Part shown: in pieces, positions 7,303 through 10,176 of the stretch | How the letters are laid out: each line of letters starts with the position of its first letter | How positions within the stretch are numbered: position 1 is the stretch's first letter | NCBI GenBank assembly: GCA_017935805.1 | Contig: JAGBGV010000250.1 | Span: 1 to 10,176, forward strand | From: Clostridia bacterium | Lineage (GTDB): Bacteria > Bacillota_A > Clostridia > Oscillospirales > CAG-272 | Direction: 5' to 3' | DNA: 10,176 nucleotides | Program-made: the position numbers and the translations under genes | The notes under the pieces: generated by a model | Databases searched by the model: none | Told to the model about the DNA's origin: nothing | What the model saw: only the letters and a program-made list of their open reading frames with translations

Positions 7303-7330
7303 CCCGACCTTTGTTCGCACGCAGGTCGGG
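7303..7330. terminator. Rho-independent terminator of the HerA-like ATPase gene
   Basis: A perfect 8-bp GC-rich stem (CCCGACCT at 7303-7310 with AGGTCGGG at 7323-7330) has a 12-base loop. On the minus strand it is followed by AATTTTTA, which suits the gene ending at 7391. On the plus strand T-rich DNA (7331-7346) also follows, so it may work both ways. Confidence 0.8.
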
Positions 7331-7390
7331 TTATCTTTTGTTTTTTGGTTGCGTCAAATACGCATTCAATCAGTTGTTTTGGCGAGAGAA

Positions 7391-8878
7391 TTACTTCAGA
7401 AAGCTGCCGAAAATTCCTCTCACAACCTTCTTGCCGATTTCTCTGCCGATGGTGTTTGCGGTGCTGTTCACGGCTTTTTCAAGGACGCTTGTCTTTTTTC
7501 TGCCGGAGGACTTTTTTGCCTGAGTTTTGGCTTTGGTGGTCTTCTTTTCTTCCTTTTCCTTTGCTGCGGCTTCTTCCGCTGCTTCCTGTTCGGCTGCTTT
7601 TGCAAGCTGTTCGTATGCCGACTCGTTGTCCTGCTCTGCGGCATACTTGCTTTTGTAGATGCTGGCATTGACGACTGCCTGCAGCGTTGCATCATCTACC
7701 GCCGCCATACTGCTTCTCGGAGGAAGAATATTTGCTCTTTCAACCACAGTAGGAACACCGTTTTCGTCAAGCACGGAAACCAGCGCCTCTCCGGTGCCCA
7801 GTTCCTGTATTGCATCCACAGTTTTGAAGGCGGGATTTATTCTGAAAGACTTTGCAGCCGCGTTGAGTGCTTTCTGATCTGCGGGAGTATATGCTCTGAG
7901 CGCGTGCTGAACACGGTTGCCTATCTGACCGAGAACGCTGTCGGGTATATCGGTTGGATCCTGTGTGATAAACCACAAGCTTACACCCTTTGAACGTATC
8001 AGTCTTACGACCTGCTCAACCTTGTCTACAAGGGCTTTAGGTGCATCGTCAAAGAGAAGGTGGGCTTCGTCAAAGAAAAATGCGAACTTCGGCTTTTCGA
8101 GATCTCCTGCTTCGGGGAGCATATCGTATATTTCCGAAAGCATCCACAGAAGGAACGTTCCGTAAAGGAGAGGATGTTGGAAGAGCTCGGAGCATTCGAG
8201 AATATTCATCATACCCCTGCCGTCCTCCATGGAGAACTTTTTCCAGTCGGAGAGATCCAGCGACGGTTCTCCGAAGAATAATTCGCCGCCCTCGTCCTCC
8301 AGGGCAAGAAGCGCTCTTTGAATTGCACCGATCGACTGGGAGGATACGTTACCGTATTCAAGCTTGAAATCCTTTGCATTCTCGCCTACATAGTGAAGCA
8401 TTGCTTTTAGATCTTTGAGGTCAACAAGCAAAAGCTGTTTATCGTCAGCAACTCTGAAAACGATTCGGAGAACGCCGCTTTGGGTGTCGTTGAGCCCGAG
8501 AAGTCTTGCAAGAAGCTCGGGACCCATTTCGGAGACCGTCGTTCTGACAGGGAGACCTTTTTTGCCGTAAACGTCCCAGAACTGCACCGGGTACGGCTTG
8601 TATTCAAAGTTCTCAATACCCATATTCGTAATGCTTCTGAGGATGTGCTTGTTTTCCTTACCGGCGACACACATACCCGAAAGGTCACCCTTTATATCGG
8701 CAGCGAATACGGGAACACCCATATCACTGAAGGATTCTGCAAGAACCTTTAATGTTACTGTTTTGCCCGTGCCTGTTGCACCTGCAATCAGTCCGTGACG
8801 GTTTGCCATAGAGGGCTCAAGATATACTCTTTTCGTGCCTGTTGCGAGCCATACCTTATGTAAATCTTTTTGATACAT
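7391..8878 (-). CDS. HerA/FtsK-superfamily ATPase, YjgR-like (DUF853)
   Basis: This is a 495-residue P-loop ATPase of the HerA-FtsK superfamily, the group annotated as helicase HerA-like C-terminal domain or DUF853 (E. coli YjgR). Walker A is GATGTGKT (33-40) and Walker B is FAFFFDEAH (265-273). The [12 protein letters not shown] segment (302-313) and [12 protein letters not shown] (321-332) with a likely arginine finger follow. The ADIKGDLSG strand (60-68) is also typical. Known members form hexameric rings and are linked to DNA pumping or end processing, but YjgR-type proteins have no settled function. No NurA nuclease gene is present. Residues 410-463 form an Ala/Glu/Lys-rich, probably coiled or disordered linker with a basic [11 protein letters not shown] stretch. 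A short conserved-looking helix ends the protein. The ATG at 8876-8878 is chosen because AGGAG lies 6 bases upstream; a TTG eight codons earlier overlaps that site. The gene is monocistronic with its own terminator. Confidence 0.9.
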   Translation of the reverse strand: MYQKDLHKVWLATGTKRVYLEPSMANRHGLIAGATGTGKTVTLKVLAESFSDMGVPVFAADIKGDLSGMCVAGKENKHILRSITNMGIENFEYKPYPVQFWDVYGKKGLPVRTTVSEMGPELLARLLGLNDTQSGVLRIVFRVADDKQLLLVDLKDLKAMLHYVGENAKDFKLEYGNVSSQSIGAIQRALLALEDEGGELFFGEPSLDLSDWKKFSMEDGRGMMNILECSELFQHPLLYGTFLLWMLSEIYDMLPEAGDLEKPKFAFFFDEAHLLFDDAPKALVDKVEQVVRLIRSKGVSLWFITQDPTDIPDSVLGQIGNRVQHALRAYTPADQKALNAAAKSFRINPAFKTVDAIQELGTGEALVSVLDENGVPTVVERANILPPRSSMAAVDDATLQAVVNASIYKSKYAAEQDNESAYEQLAKAAEQEAAEEAAAKEKEEKKTTKAKTQAKKSSGRKKTSVLEKAVNSTANTIGREIGKKVVRGIFGSFLK

Positions 8879-8906
8879 ATTCTTCTCCTGACACAATTGC
8901 AATTTA

Positions 8907-9190
8907 TTGGTTTTCTTTCTTTTGCTCGGTGATGATCAGCCCGCTTTCGCTTATATTCACGGCAAGCTCGCTGCGATTGCGAAAGCCGGGACGGTTCTTC
9001 AAACAAGATGAAGTGACCCGAAAAATCGATAGATTTCATATGGAGCCGACCGATACGTCCGCCAAACAGAGGACTCTTTGCGCAGAGTACTTCTTTTTCC
9101 TTAAAACTGAAATACAAGCACAGGGCGTTTTTCAAGGTTCACCTTATAACACAACGACTCTTCTTTACTGCAATCAAAGTAATTAACTAT
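8907..9190 (-). other. Unexplained leader upstream of the HerA-like ATPase
   Basis: About 285 bases lie between the predicted transcript start and the ATPase ribosome binding site. They hold no gene I can support. Several frames are open or coding-like in pieces. One minus-strand frame is open from a TTG at 9133-9135, with AAGGTG just upstream, and runs on into the ATPase gene. A second gives a short in-frame tail ending at the TAA 8904-8906. A plus-strand frame is also open from 8842 to 9186. A long-range stem is possible (8940-8950 with 8979-8990, one bulged C) and a second small one (ACTCT 9073-9077 with AGAGT 9084-9088). It could be a decayed gene, an interspersed repeat, or a structured leader RNA. 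Confidence 0.35.
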
Positions 9191-9200
9191 CAAGTTAATT
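9181..9200. promoter_or_regulatory. Palindrome over the -10 and start site (possible operator)
   Basis: A perfect 8-bp inverted repeat, AATTAACT-atca-AGTTAATT, covers three bases of the -10 and the predicted start of the ATPase leader promoter. Its position suits a repressor site. It is AT-rich and could also fold at the 5' end of the transcript. The binding protein is unknown. Confidence 0.5.
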
Positions 9201-9226
9201 GTACAATACAATTTGAACTTTGTCAA
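9198..9226 (-). promoter_or_regulatory. Strong promoter firing into the ATPase leader
   Basis: On the minus strand a perfect TTGACA -35 (9221-9226), a 17-base spacer and TACAAT -10 (9198-9203) predict a start near 9191. It would transcribe the leader and the HerA-like ATPase. Confidence 0.75.
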
Positions 9227-9229
9227 TAA

Positions 9230-9685
9230 TTCCACCTGATATTCAAATCCTTTTATCGTTCGACGATCAACATGCAGAACAAAAACAATAAATACAGGGA
9301 TTACTTCGCAAAAATCGTGCAAATAAATGATGTTGTATTTGATTTGTTGGTTGATGTTAAAAAGAATGATGCGAATCAGTATGTGTATACAATAAGATTA
9401 ATAGAAAACAAAAAAATCAAGGAATCCCCTAAACAGAGAGGACAAGCTCTCCTGAAAAACTCGGGCAATGCCTTGACTGTTAACAGCATATCACGTTCTG
9501 TTTCGGAATTCAACCCCGGTGCTGAAGATGTAACACAAATGCAACAAAACAAGTTCTCTGTGTCTGAACCACCGCAATGCAAGCATTGCAAGCAGTTGCA
9601 TAAGGTGATTCGAGTTCGTTTGTCAAGCGGCAACTGCCATACAGCTTCTCAATCTGTGAAGACACAAAAAAGGACTAACACCTAA
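9230..9685 (+). pseudogene. Remnant of a phage or integrative-element protein C-terminus
   Basis: A rightward frame is open from 9230, after the in-frame TAA 9227-9229, to the TAA at 9683-9685. The first ATG is at 9272 and has no ribosome binding site. The segment DYFAKIVQINDVVFDLLVDV, then NQYVYTIRLIENKKIKES, looks like the last strands of the small nuclease-type or polyvalent-protein domains at the C-termini of large phage and conjugative-element proteins. A low-complexity tail with NKFSVSE follows, as is usual after such domains. The rest of such a protein is missing, so this is probably a truncated relic. After about 9570 the frame turns Cys/His/Lys-rich and loses any family resemblance. 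The assignment rests on pattern only. Confidence 0.35.
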
Positions 9686-9748
9686 AAGAGTGATGTTCTT
9701 AGCGGATAAATTACAATATTACAGCTTTGCTCTGCAGTAAACAAATAA

Positions 9749-9783
9749 TTAGTCCCGACAGTTTTTAAGTCTGTCGGGGCTAA
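9749..9783 (-). terminator. Strong hairpin terminator after the DUF3784 gene
   Basis: A 13-bp stem (9749-9761 with 9771-9783, core CCCGACAG/CTGTCGGG, one G-U pair) has a 9-base loop. On the minus strand it is followed by a moderately T-rich tract (TTATTTGTTT). It lies about 20 bases beyond the stop codon at 9803. Confidence 0.75.
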
Positions 9784-9802
9784 CAATTCAATAAATTGGA
9801 AA

Positions 9803-10111
9803 TTAGAATACTCCCTTATTGTACTTTTTTTGTACTACAACAATAAAACCTATACCAATCACCAAGCCTATGATAAGTATAGCAACGGCAAGAATGGTCA
9901 AATTTTCAAACAGTCCTATAATGGCACTGAGTAGCATAATAATTGCGATAACAAGCATTGCTTTTCCAAAGGCTTTTCCGTAGGCTGATTTATCTGTGAC
10001 TTTGGTTTGGTGGTAATCGTGAATTAAATCCGTTTTACCCTTGTAAATTGCAATACCCAATACCGTAAACAGAGCTGCAACCAGAAACATAATAATGGAA
10101 TACACTAACAT
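9803..10111 (-). CDS. DUF3784 family small membrane protein
   Basis: This is a 102-residue integral membrane protein with three predicted helices (about 2-20, 50-70 and 73-92). The loop between helices one and two carries the family signature GKTDLIHDYHQTKVTDKSAYGKAFGKAM (25-52, key residues Gly, Asp-Leu-Ile, Tyr-His and the Tyr-Gly-Lys pair). DUF3784 proteins are common in Clostridia and have no established function. The ATG has GGAGG 7 bases upstream. The gene has its own terminator, and its promoter probably lies at or beyond the right edge of the window. Confidence 0.9.
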   Translation of the reverse strand: MLVYSIIMFLVAALFTVLGIAIYKGKTDLIHDYHQTKVTDKSAYGKAFGKAMLVIAIIMLLSAIIGLFENLTILAVAILIIGLVIGIGFIVVVQKKYNKGVF

Positions 10112-10176
10112 ATTGATACCTCCACAAATTCTTATTTATTGTTTTGTTTATCGCCGGTTTCGCTTTTGTATTACAA

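Noticed and set aside
8876..8902. TTG at 8902 as start of the HerA-like ATPase
   Set aside because: It would overlap the AGGAG ribosome binding site that sits 6 bases before the ATG at 8878, so the ATG is the better start.
8842..9186. Plus-strand open frame of 114 codons across the leader
   Set aside because: It begins inside the ATPase gene on the opposite strand, has no ribosome binding site, and contains no recognisable domain.
9574..9595. Short palindrome GCAATGC-aa-GCATTGC with overlapping TGCAAGCA repeats
   Set aside because: The two-base loop rules out an RNA hairpin, no promoter is nearby, and so short a repeat can arise by chance.
9376..9633. Cysteine-rich minus-strand frame with CxxC-like pairs
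   Set aside because: It starts at a TTG without a ribosome binding site, overlaps the plus-strand frame throughout, and its cysteine spacing matches no metal-binding domain I recognise.
10148..10176. Possible C-terminal end of a gene entering from the right edge on the minus strand
   Set aside because: Only eight codons before a TAA are visible, too few to support a gene.

Overview
This window looks like chromosomal DNA of a Gram-positive anaerobe of the Clostridia, most likely a Ruminococcus or Oscillospiraceae relative from a gut community. The reasons are moderate base composition, consistent AGGAG-type ribosome binding sites, near-consensus sigma-A promoters with 17-base spacers, T-tailed hairpin terminators, and gene families typical of that group (DUF3784, XpaC-like, BlaI-type regulator, HerA-like ATPase). 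No rRNA, tRNA, CRISPR array or complete mobile element was found.

Layout. (1) 80-406, plus strand: a small three-helix PQ-loop/SemiSWEET-like membrane protein, meeting the next gene at a bidirectional terminator. (2) 466-2479, minus strand: a sugar phosphate isomerase/epimerase-like TIM barrel, then an XpaC-family membrane protein, under a good promoter at 2528-2556. (3) 2587-3792, minus strand: a two-gene operon of a BlaI/MecI-type repressor and an uncharacterised 246-residue protein. Its consensus promoter overlaps a BlaI-type dyad, which suggests autorepression. No BlaR1 sensor or beta-lactamase is present. (4) 3865-7065, minus strand: two tandem GH32 beta-fructosidase genes from one promoter. 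The upstream copy is intact (515 residues). The downstream copy carries a single-base frameshift immediately before the codons of its catalytic nucleophile, and its RDP motif is altered. (5) 7391-9226, minus strand: a HerA/FtsK-superfamily ATPase (YjgR/DUF853-like), preceded by a strong promoter, a palindrome over the -10 region and an unexplained leader of about 310 bases. (6) 9230-9685, plus strand: a probable remnant of the C-terminal end of a phage or integrative-element protein. (7) 9749-10129, minus strand: a DUF3784 membrane protein with a strong terminator.

The genes do not form one pathway. The window is a run of short, mostly leftward transcription units separated by clear terminators. 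The biologically coherent units are the GH32 pair, which would hydrolyse imported sucrose or short fructans in the cytoplasm, and the BlaI-like repressor with its uncharacterised partner. The least explained DNA lies between 8907 and 9685, where a leader with no convincing gene abuts a phage-like remnant.
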